19,084 nucleotides of DNA from VBDM01 sp041496705. Lineage in GTDB: Bacteria > Pseudomonadota > Gammaproteobacteria > Burkholderiales > SG8-39. The stretch's first letter is position 1; each line of letters begins with the position of its first letter. The stretch spans positions 1 to 19,084 of the forward strand of contig JBGQFD010000071.1 of assembly GCA_041496705.1 (NCBI GenBank), read 5' to 3'. The notes under the pieces are model-generated. The model had not been told where the DNA came from and searched no databases. It worked only from the letters and a program-made list of their open reading frames with translations. A program made the translations under genes and the position numbers. This document shows positions 6,788 to 14,978 of the stretch, in pieces.

Positions 6788-7387
6788 TTGAAGAAAGACA
6801 TCGAAGAGCGCCTCGTCATCCGCGAGCTGATCGAGAACTGGGCGCTGTGGCGCGATGCCCGGATGTGGGACCGGTTCCGCACGCTCTGGCACCCGGGCGG
6901 GCAGATGTGGGCCACCTGGTTCCAGGGCTCCTGCGAGGATTTCATCAAGGTCAATGAGGAAGGCTATGCCCGCGGCGTGCGCATCCTTCACATGCTCGGC
7001 GGGTCCTCGATCGACATCAGGGGCAGTCGCGCCATCGCGCAGACCAAGATGACGATCTCGCAGCGCGCGCCGGTCGAGGGCGTATTGTGCGACGTCGTCT
7101 GCACCGGCCGGTTCTACGATTTCCTGGAGAAGCGTAAGAGTCGCTGGGGTCTGGTGCAGCGCCGGCTCTTCTACGAGAAGGACAGGCTCGATCCGGTCGA
7201 CCCTGCGGCCACCCTCGAGCTCGACCCGACGCTGCTCGAGCGTTTCCCCGTCGGCTACCGCCACCTCGCCTACCTGCAGACGAGAATCGGCTACAAAGTG
7301 AAGGACGACATGCCCGGCCTTGACGGGCCGGGGGCCGAAGCGCTCTATGCGCGCGGTGCGGCGTGGCTGAAAGGCAAGCCGCTTTGA
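6788..7387 (+). CDS. SnoaL-like / NTF2-family protein
   Basis: A 199-residue soluble protein starting with TTG and a perfect Shine-Dalgarno. The N-terminal helix (DIEERLVIRELIENWALWRD) followed by a W-rich strand region (HPGGQMWATWFQG) and alternating strands (about 75-135, ending GLVQRRLFYEKDRLDP) fits the SnoaL-like cone fold used by NTF2-family hydratases, isomerases and dehydratases acting on small hydrophobic substrates. There is no signal peptide, so it is cytoplasmic. The C-terminal ~60 residues (after LDPTLLERFPVGYRHLAYLQ) are an extension beyond the usual ~130-residue domain. Probably an operon partner of the outer-membrane gene 13 bases upstream. The reaction cannot be predicted. 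Confidence 0.75.
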   Translation: MKKDIEERLVIRELIENWALWRDARMWDRFRTLWHPGGQMWATWFQGSCEDFIKVNEEGYARGVRILHMLGGSSIDIRGSRAIAQTKMTISQRAPVEGVLCDVVCTGRFYDFLEKRKSRWGLVQRRLFYEKDRLDPVDPAATLELDPTLLERFPVGYRHLAYLQTRIGYKVKDDMPGLDGPGAEALYARGAAWLKGKPL

Positions 7388-7411
7388 ACCGATTCCATTC
7401 AAGAATAAAGT
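7384..7411 (+). promoter_or_regulatory. candidate sigma70-type promoter before the DoxX-family gene
   Basis: TTGAAC (7384-7389) and TAAAGT (7406-7411) are 16 bases apart in an unusually AT-rich patch at the end of the SnoaL-like gene. Each matches consensus at four of six positions. The leader between this site and the DoxX start holds a possible hairpin (7421-7452). Confidence 0.3.
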
Positions 7412-7420
7412 ATCGGCTCC

Positions 7421-7452
7421 GGCGGTCGCACGACGCGATCGATAGCGCCGCC
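7421..7452 (+). other. possible stem-loop in the DoxX leader
   Basis: GGCGG-t-CGC (7421-7429) can pair with GCG-CCGCC (7445-7452), giving eight base pairs with one bulged T and a 15-base loop. There is no T-tract, so a terminator is unlikely; a leader structure or chance in GC-rich DNA are both possible. Confidence 0.25.
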
Positions 7453-7475
7453 ATGACAGCCAAGGGGGAGGAAAT

Positions 7476-7847
7476 ATGTCGTTCGCCGACAAATTCAATC
7501 TGTTGAACGAGTTCAACATCCTGCGCATCATCTGCGGCGCGTTCTTCATTCCGCACATCTACGCCAAGTTCTTCGTCCCGGCGGCGCTAGGCTTCTTCGT
7601 CGCGGCGAAGTTCAAGCCGCCGGCGTTCTGGATGTACACCGCGGGCTTCATAGAGACGCTGCTCGCGATCGGCCTGATACTGGGCATCTACACGACCTAC
7701 GTCGCCTGGGTGGCGGCCTTTCACCTCTGCGTAGCTGCAGCCGGGATCTACCGCGTCTCGGGCGGCAAATGGCTTTGGAACATCGGCGGCTACGAATACT
7801 GCCTGTTCTGGGCGATAGCCTGCGTCGTCGTCGCCATGCACGGATGA
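7476..7847 (+). CDS. DoxX-family small membrane protein
   Basis: A 123-residue protein with four predicted membrane helices (about residues 14-34, 51-71, 74-93 and 104-121), the size and layout of the DoxX/DoxD-like family. NILRIICGAFFIPHIYAKF at the start and GGYEYCLFWAIACVVVA at the end resemble the conserved edges of that family. The ATG is set by a strong purine-rich site (AGGGGGAGGAAAT). DoxX proteins sit in the inner membrane and are linked to respiratory or redox-stress functions in some bacteria, but this member has no assigned role. It is 88 bases after the SnoaL-like gene and 24 bases before the TMEM175-type gene. Confidence 0.75.
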   Translation: MSFADKFNLLNEFNILRIICGAFFIPHIYAKFFVPAALGFFVAAKFKPPAFWMYTAGFIETLLAIGLILGIYTTYVAWVAAFHLCVAAAGIYRVSGGKWLWNIGGYEYCLFWAIACVVVAMHG

Positions 7848-7871
7848 GCGGTTCAGATCAGGGCACACCTC

Positions 7872-8456
<585 letters not shown>

Positions 8457-8506
8457 CCACGGCGCGCGGGTGACGGAGTCCCGCGGAAAGCGTATCGTTC
8501 CGGAAA

Positions 8507-9013
8507 ATGCAAGCAAGGCCTGGACACGCGGGCTGGAGCGCCTGCGCATTCGCCATGGCGCTCGTCGCCGGTTGCGGGAGCTCACCGCAGCGCGAAGCGC
8601 CCGACTACCCCACCGCCGCCCGGGCGGACTTCGGCAATTCCGCGGAGGTAAAGCAGCAGCTCAACGCCCAGTACCGGCAGTGGAGAGGCGTGAGATACAG
8701 AATCGGTGGCATGTCCAAGCGCGGCATCGACTGCTCCGGATTCATGTACGTCACCTTCAAGTCGAAACTCGGCGTGGTGCTGCCGCGCTCGACCGAGCAG
8801 CAGGCCGACGTGGGCGCGAGCGTCGAGCGCAGCGAGCTGCGCGCCGGCGATCTGGTCTTCTTCAAGACCGGGCTCCGCGTCCGGCACGTGGGCGTGTATT
8901 TGGAGCGCGGCAGGTTCCTGCACGCCTCGACGAGCCAGGGGGTGACGATTTCCGAGCTCGATGAGGCGTACTGGAAGACGCACTATTGGAAGGCAAGGAG
9001 GATAGAAACCTGA
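8507..9013 (+). CDS. NlpC/P60 family lipoprotein peptidase
   Basis: A 168-residue exported cysteine peptidase. Lipobox ALVAGC with Cys23 follows a hydrophobic signal. The NlpC/P60 domain spans about residues 50-165: catalytic Cys76 in GIDCSGF, His127 in RHVGVYLE and His139 in FLHAST, plus the conserved PRST and LRAGDLVFF motifs. Such enzymes cut gamma-D-Glu-meso-diaminopimelate or related cross-bridge bonds in peptidoglycan (E. coli Spr/MepS, NlpC). All three catalytic positions are present. The ATG at 8507 has only a weak GGAA; an internal ATG at residue 17 would leave too short a signal. The next gene, another lipoprotein, starts 37 bases after the stop. Confidence 0.9.
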   Translation: MQARPGHAGWSACAFAMALVAGCGSSPQREAPDYPTAARADFGNSAEVKQQLNAQYRQWRGVRYRIGGMSKRGIDCSGFMYVTFKSKLGVVLPRSTEQQADVGASVERSELRAGDLVFFKTGLRVRHVGVYLERGRFLHASTSQGVTISELDEAYWKTHYWKARRIET

Positions 9014-9050
9014 AGAAACCGTTGATCGAGTATTCGAGGAAACCCTGATC

Positions 9051-9773
9051 GTGCCGAGCCTGCGCCCCGAGATCGCGGTGGTCGCGGTCCTGATGCTGTC
9101 GGGATGCGGCCTGCCGACCTCGCGCATCGATGCCGAGGACAACGGCGTGTTCCTGCCTTCGCTCAGGACCGCGGTCAGCTTCAGCGAAGGCAAGGGGGCG
9201 CCCGCGGAGGTTCAGACCGGCCACGCGGTCGAGTTCGGATACGTGAAGACAAACGGGAGCGACGCCCAGTTTCTTCCGGCCGGCCAGGCACCGGTCGTCC
9301 TCGGCGGGCAGACCTTCTCCGCGCCGCAGCAGCTGCGCAACGTCTTCGATTTCTCGTTCATCGACGTCTCGTGGCGCTGGCGCAGGTTCTTCGGCGACCA
9401 CCCGCTCGGCCTGGAAGTCCTGGCGGGCCTCGGGAACTCCAGGCTCGACCTGGCGGTGTCCTCTCCGACGCAGCAGGCTTCCGAATCGTTTTCCACCGCG
9501 GGACCGCAAGCCGGCGCCGGCTTCCTCTGGCGCCTGGATCCGGGCACCAGCGTGCAGGCGCGCGTCGCCGGCTTCGTTTCGACGAGCGGCAGGGGCGTCA
9601 ACGAGGCGGTGCGCGCCGAACTGTCGCTGTCGAGGGTGCTGCACGAGAACCTGGGCGTGCGCCTGGGCTACTCGTCCTGGGAAGTGAAAGGCCAGGGACA
9701 GGACACGATTTCGGATTTTCGGCTGCGCATGTCCGGCCCCTCCCTGATGCTGGAGATGAATTTCCGCCCGTAG
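9051..9773 (+). CDS. predicted outer-membrane lipoprotein, uncharacterised
   Basis: A 240-residue protein starting with GTG, supported by GAGGAAA 10 bases upstream. The N-terminus has a hydrophobic signal with lipobox LSGC (lipid on Cys19). The rest is made of short alternating segments rich in Gly, Ser, aromatic and charged residues (for example FDFSFIDVSWRWRRFF, LEVLAGLGNSRLDLAV, LGVRLGYSSWEV) ending in MNFRP, as in small beta-barrel or porin-like outer-membrane proteins. No known family is recognised. It follows the NlpC/P60 gene by 37 bases and may be co-transcribed. It ends 13 bases before the stop of the convergent hydrolase, leaving no space for a terminator. Confidence 0.7.
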   Translation: MPSLRPEIAVVAVLMLSGCGLPTSRIDAEDNGVFLPSLRTAVSFSEGKGAPAEVQTGHAVEFGYVKTNGSDAQFLPAGQAPVVLGGQTFSAPQQLRNVFDFSFIDVSWRWRRFFGDHPLGLEVLAGLGNSRLDLAVSSPTQQASESFSTAGPQAGAGFLWRLDPGTSVQARVAGFVSTSGRGVNEAVRAELSLSRVLHENLGVRLGYSSWEVKGQGQDTISDFRLRMSGPSLMLEMNFRP

Positions 9774-9786
9774 CCCGCCGACAGTC

Positions 9787-10650
9787 TCAGCCCTGGTGCA
9801 GGAGAAATTCGCGTACGAGCGCGATCTGGTCGGCGTGGATCAGCGTCGGCGCATGGCCGACGCCGGGGATCTCCACGACTTTCGCGTGCGGACCGCGCGC
9901 GGCCATCTTCCCGGCCGTTTCCCGCGTCAGCAGGTCCGACTGCTCGCCGCGAAGCACCAGCGTTGGGCAGCGTATCGGGTCGTAGTAGCTCCACAGGTCG
10001 ACGTCCTTGTCCGACAGCTCGGCGCTGAAGGGCACCGCGAGCGCCGGGTCGTAGTGCATGCGCAGCGTCCCGTCGGCGTTCCTGCGCACCACGTGCTCGG
10101 TGAGAAAGCGCCATTCGGCGTCGGTGTGGGGGCCGAAGGGCGCGCTGGTCGCGCGCACCACCTGTTCGGCCGTCTCGATGGTCGGAAGCGGCGGCACCTT
10201 GCCGAGATACGAGGCGATGCGCTCGAGCGAGACCGCGGTGAGCACTGGCCCGACGTCGTTCAACACCAACCGGGTGATGGGCGAGTCGTTCATCGCGGCG
10301 ATTGTCATCCCGATCAGCCCGCCGAGGGAGGTGCCGACCCAGTGCACCGATTCAACGTCGAGGCGCGCGATCAGGGTCACCATGTCGAAGGTGTAGGTCG
10401 GCACCGCGTATTCCATCGGGTTCTCGAGCCAGTCGGAGTCGCCGCGCCCGACCACGTCGGGACAGATCACGCGGTAGCGCGAGGCGAGCGCCGCCGCCAG
10501 AAAATCGAAATCGCGCGAGCAGCGCGTGAGACCGTGTACGCACACCAGCACTCTCGGGTTGTCGCGCTCGCCCCATTCGAGATAGGACATGCGGTGCAGG
10601 CCGCCCGCGCTCGCGCACTGCACCGTGCGGCGGCGGAAAGGTTCGCTCAC
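9787..10650 (-). CDS. alpha/beta-fold hydrolase
   Basis: A 287-residue alpha/beta hydrolase. Seen: oxyanion-hole motif VCVHGLTR (36-43), nucleophile elbow VGTSLGGLIG with Ser108, acid Asp239 in GEQSDLL, and His266 in GVGHAP, a full catalytic triad. PDVVGRGDSDW (64-74) is typical of the esterase/lactonase/epoxide-hydrolase-like subgroup. No signal peptide, so cytoplasmic. The frame is open far upstream inside the neighbouring gene; the GTG at 10648-10650 is chosen because it lies just after that gene's stop with AAGG at suitable spacing. An ATG at residue 21 is the alternative. It is separated from the upstream uncharacterised gene by 10 bases, so likely translated from the same mRNA. The substrate is unknown. 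Confidence 0.9.
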   Translation of the reverse strand: MSEPFRRRTVQCASAGGLHRMSYLEWGERDNPRVLVCVHGLTRCSRDFDFLAAALASRYRVICPDVVGRGDSDWLENPMEYAVPTYTFDMVTLIARLDVESVHWVGTSLGGLIGMTIAAMNDSPITRLVLNDVGPVLTAVSLERIASYLGKVPPLPTIETAEQVVRATSAPFGPHTDAEWRFLTEHVVRRNADGTLRMHYDPALAVPFSAELSDKDVDLWSYYDPIRCPTLVLRGEQSDLLTRETAGKMAARGPHAKVVEIPGVGHAPTLIHADQIALVREFLLHQG

Positions 10651-10660
10651 GCTGGCGCCT

Positions 10661-11494
10661 TCACGCGCCCTCGCCCAGCCACAGCCGCCGCAGCAGCGTC
10701 GGGATCCAGCGCGAAGCTTCGTCGAAAGTGACGAACGCGAATCCGTCGGCGACGGGCTCGAGGACCTTTCGCAGTTTTTCCGAGCGCAGGTTGGCCGGGC
10801 CGACCGGGGTTCCGTACGCCTGGAAGCGCGCTCGCTCGACAGCGGTCTCCTCCGGCGGGCTCTCGTCGAACCAGATCCACTCGCTGGTGAATCCTTTCGC
10901 CAGGTGGTCGAGCTCGCGCAACTCGGCGGCGGCGATCGGCTCGCGCGGGGCGAGCTCGGAGTACTGCGCGCCCGCGGCGTCGGCGATCCAGCGCTCGGCC
11001 CATTCGGCCTCGATGCCATCGGAAGCGCGTAGTTCGCACGACTCCTCGGATCCGGACACGCGGAAGAAGCCGTGCTGCCCGGCGGCGATCGCGTAGCCGA
11101 GCCAGGCATCTCGCCAGGGCGCGCAGGCGAGCGCGAGACGCAGGCTGCCGTCGGCGTCCGCGCGCACCTCCTGCAGGGGGGTCCCCGCGGCGCGGACCTG
11201 CGCGGACTGCTCGCGCAGCACGCCGTTCTGGATGACGGCGCGGCCGCTGCGGCCGGTGGCGGTGTCGCTCCAGTCCACTTCGACGCTCAAGTCGGGGAAA
11301 TCCCGCGAAGACTCGACGAAAGGTGGAAACGGAATGCCGCCCTTCGACCTGAACTCGTATTCGAGCTGCGCCTCGACGTGGCGCTCTCGGTACGCACCGG
11401 CGCCCTCTTCCTCGAGCCGCTCGTTGACGTCGCGCCGGTACTCGCGCAGTAGCGCGGGATCGCCCTTGACGACGATGGTGGCGGTGAGATTCAC
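10661..11494 (-). CDS. uncharacterised conserved protein, 277 residues
   Basis: I do not recognise this protein with confidence. It is soluble, acidic and Trp-rich, beginning VNLTATIVVKGDPALLREYR; a segment near residue 50-85 (GIPFPPFVESSRDFPDLSVEVDWSDT) resembles the FP...FPDL...W pattern of YubB/Api92-like ferredoxin-fold domains, but this is weak. The frame opens at a TTG (11510-11512), yet GTG at 11492-11494 is preferred: a TATACT -10 box lies at 11502-11507, so a transcript would start at about the GTG and be leaderless or nearly so. The gene lies between comEC (upstream, same strand) and the hydrolase (10 bases downstream), suggesting a two-gene unit with the hydrolase. Confidence 0.65.
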   Translation of the reverse strand: MNLTATIVVKGDPALLREYRRDVNERLEEEGAGAYRERHVEAQLEYEFRSKGGIPFPPFVESSRDFPDLSVEVDWSDTATGRSGRAVIQNGVLREQSAQVRAAGTPLQEVRADADGSLRLALACAPWRDAWLGYAIAAGQHGFFRVSGSEESCELRASDGIEAEWAERWIADAAGAQYSELAPREPIAAAELRELDHLAKGFTSEWIWFDESPPEETAVERARFQAYGTPVGPANLRSEKLRKVLEPVADGFAFVTFDEASRWIPTLLRRLWLGEGA

Positions 11495-11501
11495 GGCACG
11501 G

Positions 11502-11528
11502 AGTATAACCAACGATCAGGGCTGTCAT
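11502..11528 (-). promoter_or_regulatory. candidate promoter for the uncharacterised gene and hydrolase
   Basis: On the minus strand TATACT (-10, 11502-11507) is preceded by ATGACA (-35, one mismatch from TTGACA) at about 15 bases, slightly short. It overlaps the last codons of comEC, so the downstream pair may be transcribed separately from comEC. The start of transcription would fall within a base or two of the GTG. Confidence 0.4.
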
Positions 11529-13894
11529 CAGCGCTCGTGCCAGTAGCGCCGTGAGCGCTCGCGCTCGGCGAGGATCTCGACACCGCCAGGGCGAAAGCGC
11601 AGCTGCAGGGCTCCGCCCGAGTCGGTGCGCAGCAGCGCGCTGCCCGCATCGCGGTAGCGCGCGAGCACGTCCTCGCGCGGATGCCCGAATCGGTTGCGGT
11701 AGCCGACCGCGAACACGGCCCAGCGCGGCGCGACCTGCTTCACGAATTCCGCGGTCGAGGAACTCGCGCTGCCGTGATGCGGCACGAGCAGCACCTCCGC
11801 GGCAAGGAGCTGCGGCGCGCGCTGCAGCAGCTCACGCTCGGCTCCGCGCTCGATGTCGCCGGTGAGGAGCACGCGGCCGCCCGGTGACTCTATCCTCAGC
11901 ACGCAGCTGCGGTTATTCGCCCGGATCCTGCGCCCGGCGGGCGGCTCGTCCAGCGGATGCAGGAAGGCGAACGCCACGTCGTCCCACTCCCATCGCTTTC
12001 CCGCCAAGCAAGGCAGGCGCCAGGTGGGCGCATCGAGCACCGCGTGCCCCGGCGGCAGGGACGCCCAGAGCATCCCGACCGGAATCGCGTCGAGCACCGA
12101 GCCGGCGCCGCCGGCGTGGTCGTTGTCGTCGTGCGAAACCACCAGCGCATCCAGCCGGGCCACGCCCTCGCTGCGCAGATAAGGAACGATGACGCGGCTG
12201 CCGCTGTCGGCGGAGGCGTTGAACGCCGGGCCGGCGTCGTAGAGGAGCACGTGTTTCTCCGTGCGCGCCACCACCGCGAGCCCCTGCCCCACGTCGAGCA
12301 CCGTGAGCCAGAGCTCGCCCGGCTTGGGGCCCGGCGGCGACACCGCGAAGAGCGGCAGGAGGAGCAGCAGGCCGAGCGCTCGCGCCGGGAATCCGCGCGG
12401 CAGGAGCAGCCAGAGGATCCCGACGAGCGCGATCGGCAACGTCCACGGCGCCGGGGCGTGCTGATGCCACACCGCGCCCGGCAACTGCGCGAGCCACTCG
12501 AGCAGAGCCATGAGTAATTCCATCAGCGCGTGCGCGAGCTCGAGAATCCCATCGAACGGCAGCACCGCGCCCGCGAGTGCGAGCGGGGTGATCACCAAGC
12601 TGACGAGTGGGATCGCCACCGCATTGGCGACGGGCGATACCAGCGACACTTGCTGAAACAGCACGAGCAGGAGCGGCGCTAGGCCGAGGGTCACCGCCCA
12701 TTGCACCCGCCCCCACTGCACGAGCCAGTGCGCCGGGGCGCCGCGAGCGCTGCCGATGTAGAAGATCACCGCCACAGCGGCGAACGACAGCCAGAAACCC
12801 GGCGACAGCACCGCCCAGGGATCGAGCACCAGCACCACGAGCAACGCGGCGGCGAGCACGCGCGAGGCGCTCGTCAGCCATCCGAGCCACAGCACCGCGG
12901 CGACCACCCCGACCATGTACAGCGTGCGCTGGGCGGGAACCGCGAATCCTGAGAGCAGGCAGTAGGCGAGCGCGGCAAGAAACCCGGCGAGCGCCGCGGC
13001 CTTCTGAGCGGGCACCCGGAGGACAAGGCCCGGGATCCTGCGCCAACACCAGGAGACGAACACGGCAAAGAGGCTCGCAACCATGGTGACGTGCAGGCCG
13101 GAAATCGACATCAGGTGGCTCACGCCGGTGCGCGCGAAGAGCTGCCACTCGTCGGCGTCGATGGCACGCTGGTCGCCGATCGCCAGCGCTATGAGCACCC
13201 CGGCGAACGGCCGCTCGGGAAGCGCGGCGAGGAACCGCTCGCGCACCGACTGGCGCAGGCGCTCGATCGCGTACGCGGGTCGCGGCACGAATTCGGCGAG
13301 CCGCTGCGGCTTGTCCCGCACAAGCGCCTCGGAGTTGGCGCGCGCAGACGGCAGCCTCACATAACCGGTGGCGCGGATGCCGCGCTCGAGCAGCCAGGCC
13401 TCGTAGTCGAAACCGTGCGGGTTCAAGCTGCCGTGCGGGCGGCGCAGGCGCAGCGTGAAGCGCCAGCGCTCGCCGGCGCGCAGCGGTGGCGCGTCCTCGC
13501 CGGTGGGACCGGCGTACCAGGAAAGCGCGACGTGCGGCGGCACGCCGGTAAGCGGAGACTCGACGTCGAAATCGAAGCGCACGCCGCGCTCGAATTCCTG
13601 GGGCAGGCCGGCGACGACGCCGGTGACGGACACGTCGCGGCCTTCGAGCTGCGCATCCAGAGCATCCGCCAGGCGCAGGTCGGCGAGCAACGCCGCCCAG
13701 GAGAATCCGAAGATCGCGAATGCGGAAAACGCCAGGACCGCCGCGAGCGGCGCAATGCGTTTCGATACCCGGGCGGCGGCAAGCAGCGTGCCCACCAGGG
13801 CGAAAAGAGCAAGGATCCAGACGGACTCGGGAAGATCCGGCTGGCGCTGCAGCAGCCAGACACCGAGCGCAAAGCCCAGGGCGGCGAGCCTCAT
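11528..13894 (-). CDS. comEC: ComEC/Rec2 DNA-uptake channel protein
   Basis: A 788-residue inner-membrane protein with the three regions of ComEC: N-terminal membrane and OB-like DUF4131 segment (about 25-190), the polytopic Competence domain (about 220-500) with GVSHLMSISGLHVTMVA at 257-272, and a C-terminal metallo-beta-lactamase domain (about 525-770) with DVGQG (534), SHDDNDHAGG (587-596), LLTGD (676-680) and VPHHGSASSS (705-714). It carries incoming single-stranded DNA across the inner membrane during transformation; the beta-lactamase-like domain is thought to degrade the non-transported strand. All metal-binding positions appear intact. The ATG has only a weak upstream site. It is divergent from the DUF2062 gene, 71 bases apart. 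No other competence gene is in the window. Confidence 0.95.
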   Translation of the reverse strand: MRLAALGFALGVWLLQRQPDLPESVWILALFALVGTLLAAARVSKRIAPLAAVLAFSAFAIFGFSWAALLADLRLADALDAQLEGRDVSVTGVVAGLPQEFERGVRFDFDVESPLTGVPPHVALSWYAGPTGEDAPPLRAGERWRFTLRLRRPHGSLNPHGFDYEAWLLERGIRATGYVRLPSARANSEALVRDKPQRLAEFVPRPAYAIERLRQSVRERFLAALPERPFAGVLIALAIGDQRAIDADEWQLFARTGVSHLMSISGLHVTMVASLFAVFVSWCWRRIPGLVLRVPAQKAAALAGFLAALAYCLLSGFAVPAQRTLYMVGVVAAVLWLGWLTSASRVLAAALLVVLVLDPWAVLSPGFWLSFAAVAVIFYIGSARGAPAHWLVQWGRVQWAVTLGLAPLLLVLFQQVSLVSPVANAVAIPLVSLVITPLALAGAVLPFDGILELAHALMELLMALLEWLAQLPGAVWHQHAPAPWTLPIALVGILWLLLPRGFPARALGLLLLLPLFAVSPPGPKPGELWLTVLDVGQGLAVVARTEKHVLLYDAGPAFNASADSGSRVIVPYLRSEGVARLDALVVSHDDNDHAGGAGSVLDAIPVGMLWASLPPGHAVLDAPTWRLPCLAGKRWEWDDVAFAFLHPLDEPPAGRRIRANNRSCVLRIESPGGRVLLTGDIERGAERELLQRAPQLLAAEVLLVPHHGSASSSTAEFVKQVAPRWAVFAVGYRNRFGHPREDVLARYRDAGSALLRTDSGGALQLRFRPGGVEILAERERSRRYWHER

Positions 13895-13965
13895 CGACGA
13901 GCGGCGGGTGAGCTCATCCAGCGACTAACGGTCGAGGGTCTCGAAGGTTGATATGCTTCTCGTCC

Positions 13966-14529
13966 ATGCTCCGAAAATTCTTCCGAAAATACCTGCCGAG
14001 CCACGAGCGGATGCGGCAGCACCGCTTCCTCGCGCGCTTCGACCCGCTGCTGCATCACCCCAACCTGTGGCACTTCAATCGCCGATCGGTGTCGGGCGGC
14101 GTGGCGGCAGGCATGTTCGCCGGGCTGGTGCCGGGCAGCAATCCGGTGCAGTTCGCCGTCGGGGCGCTGCTCGCGATCGCGTTCCGCGTCAATCTGCCCG
14201 TCGCAGTCGTCGTCACGCTCTACACGAATCCGTTCACCATCGTGCCGCTGTACGTCATCGCTTATGGAATCGGTGCGTTGATCGTCGGAAGCGACGGGAC
14301 GGCGTTGAGCCAACCGCCCGGGATCGATTGGTCGCACCTGGGCGCGGCTGTGCAGGCTTATGCCGACTGGGTGCTCTCGCTCGGCAAGCCGCTCGCGGTG
14401 GGACTGCTGGTGCTCGCAGTGGGACTCGCCGTCGCGGGCTACGTATTTGTCCAGATCGCCTGGCGCGCGTACGTGATACTTGCCTGGCGCAGGCGCAGGC
14501 GGCGACGCGCTACGAGTAGCTCGAGGTAG
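13966..14529 (+). CDS. DUF2062 membrane protein
   Basis: A 187-residue protein of the DUF2062 family, with the typical start MLRKFFRKYLPSHERMR, the RRSVSGGVAAGMFAGLVPG segment, and about three to four membrane helices (roughly 42-63, 69-103 and 145-172). It ends in an Arg-rich tail (RRRRRRRATSSSR). The ATG at 13966 is chosen because the family start is MxRKFFRK, although a TTG at 13948 with GAGGG nine bases before it would add six residues. The family often lies beside comEC and lolCD in betaproteobacteria, as here. Its function is not established. Confidence 0.88.
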   Translation: MLRKFFRKYLPSHERMRQHRFLARFDPLLHHPNLWHFNRRSVSGGVAAGMFAGLVPGSNPVQFAVGALLAIAFRVNLPVAVVVTLYTNPFTIVPLYVIAYGIGALIVGSDGTALSQPPGIDWSHLGAAVQAYADWVLSLGKPLAVGLLVLAVGLAVAGYVFVQIAWRAYVILAWRRRRRRRATSSSR

Positions 14530-14552
14530 TTGGCGCTTTACCGACCGGCAGT

Positions 14553-14580
14553 TTGTCGACCAAACCTCATCCGATAAAAT
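14553..14580 (+). promoter_or_regulatory. candidate sigma70 promoter of the small coiled-coil gene
   Basis: TTGTCG (14553-14558) and TAAAAT (14575-14580) are 16 bases apart; the -10 matches consensus at five of six positions. It lies in an AT-richer gap right after the DUF2062 stop and about 34 bases before the ATG, with a strong Shine-Dalgarno AGGAGG at 14603-14608. Confidence 0.5.
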
Positions 14581-14613
14581 GGACACCTCGACCCAACGCA
14601 TGAGGAGGTTTCC

Positions 14614-14955
14614 ATGGCAGCCTGGCTAATTCCCGCACTCAAGGCTGCCCTGCCTCACATCGGCACGATCATCTCAGCTGCCGCGCCGGTCTTCACCAGG
14701 AAGAATGCCGATGCGGTTGCCAATCAGACGCTATTGCTGCAACAGCAAATCAGCGAGCTTCAATCCGCCGCGTCTCAGAACGCGGAGCACATCAGGGAGC
14801 TGGCGGCGCAATTGCAAAGCACGGTGGCAGCACTGGAACAAGCCGCTTCGATTGCGGAAGCGAAGCTCCGCCGTGCACTCTTGCTTTGTGTTGTCTCGAC
14901 GGCCCTGTCCGCAATCTCCATAGGTATCGCACTGGTCTTCATTTTCGCGCGATGA
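14614..14955 (+). CDS. small coiled-coil protein with C-terminal membrane anchor
   Basis: A 113-residue protein not matched to a known family. Residues 32-85 are rich in Gln, Ala, Glu and Leu in a heptad-like pattern (LLLQQQISELQSAASQNAEH) and should form a coiled coil; residues 87-111 are a strong membrane helix near the C-terminus, with only FAR after it. An amphipathic or hydrophobic N-terminal stretch (4-27) could also touch the membrane. It has its own good promoter candidate and AGGAGG five bases before the ATG, so it is probably a well-expressed single gene. Its DNA is visibly less GC-rich than its neighbours, which suggests more recent arrival. It is convergent with lolD. Confidence 0.75.
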   Translation: MAAWLIPALKAALPHIGTIISAAAPVFTRKNADAVANQTLLLQQQISELQSAASQNAEHIRELAAQLQSTVAALEQAASIAEAKLRRALLLCVVSTALSAISIGIALVFIFAR

Positions 14956-14978
14956 GTCCAGCAGGCCGCTGACACTCA
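14953..14978. terminator. possible bidirectional hairpin between convergent genes
   Basis: TGAGT (14953-14957) pairs with ACTCA (14974-14978), and CAGC with GCTG inside, leaving a five-base loop. It spans both stop codons of the convergent coiled-coil and lolD genes. No T-run follows on either strand, so it is at most a weak or factor-dependent terminator. Confidence 0.3.

Noticed and set aside
9787..11109. 440-codon version of the alpha/beta hydrolase
   Set aside because: The extra N-terminal part is Ser/Arg/Pro-rich and overlaps the upstream gene in another frame; the GTG at 10650 gives the normal family length.
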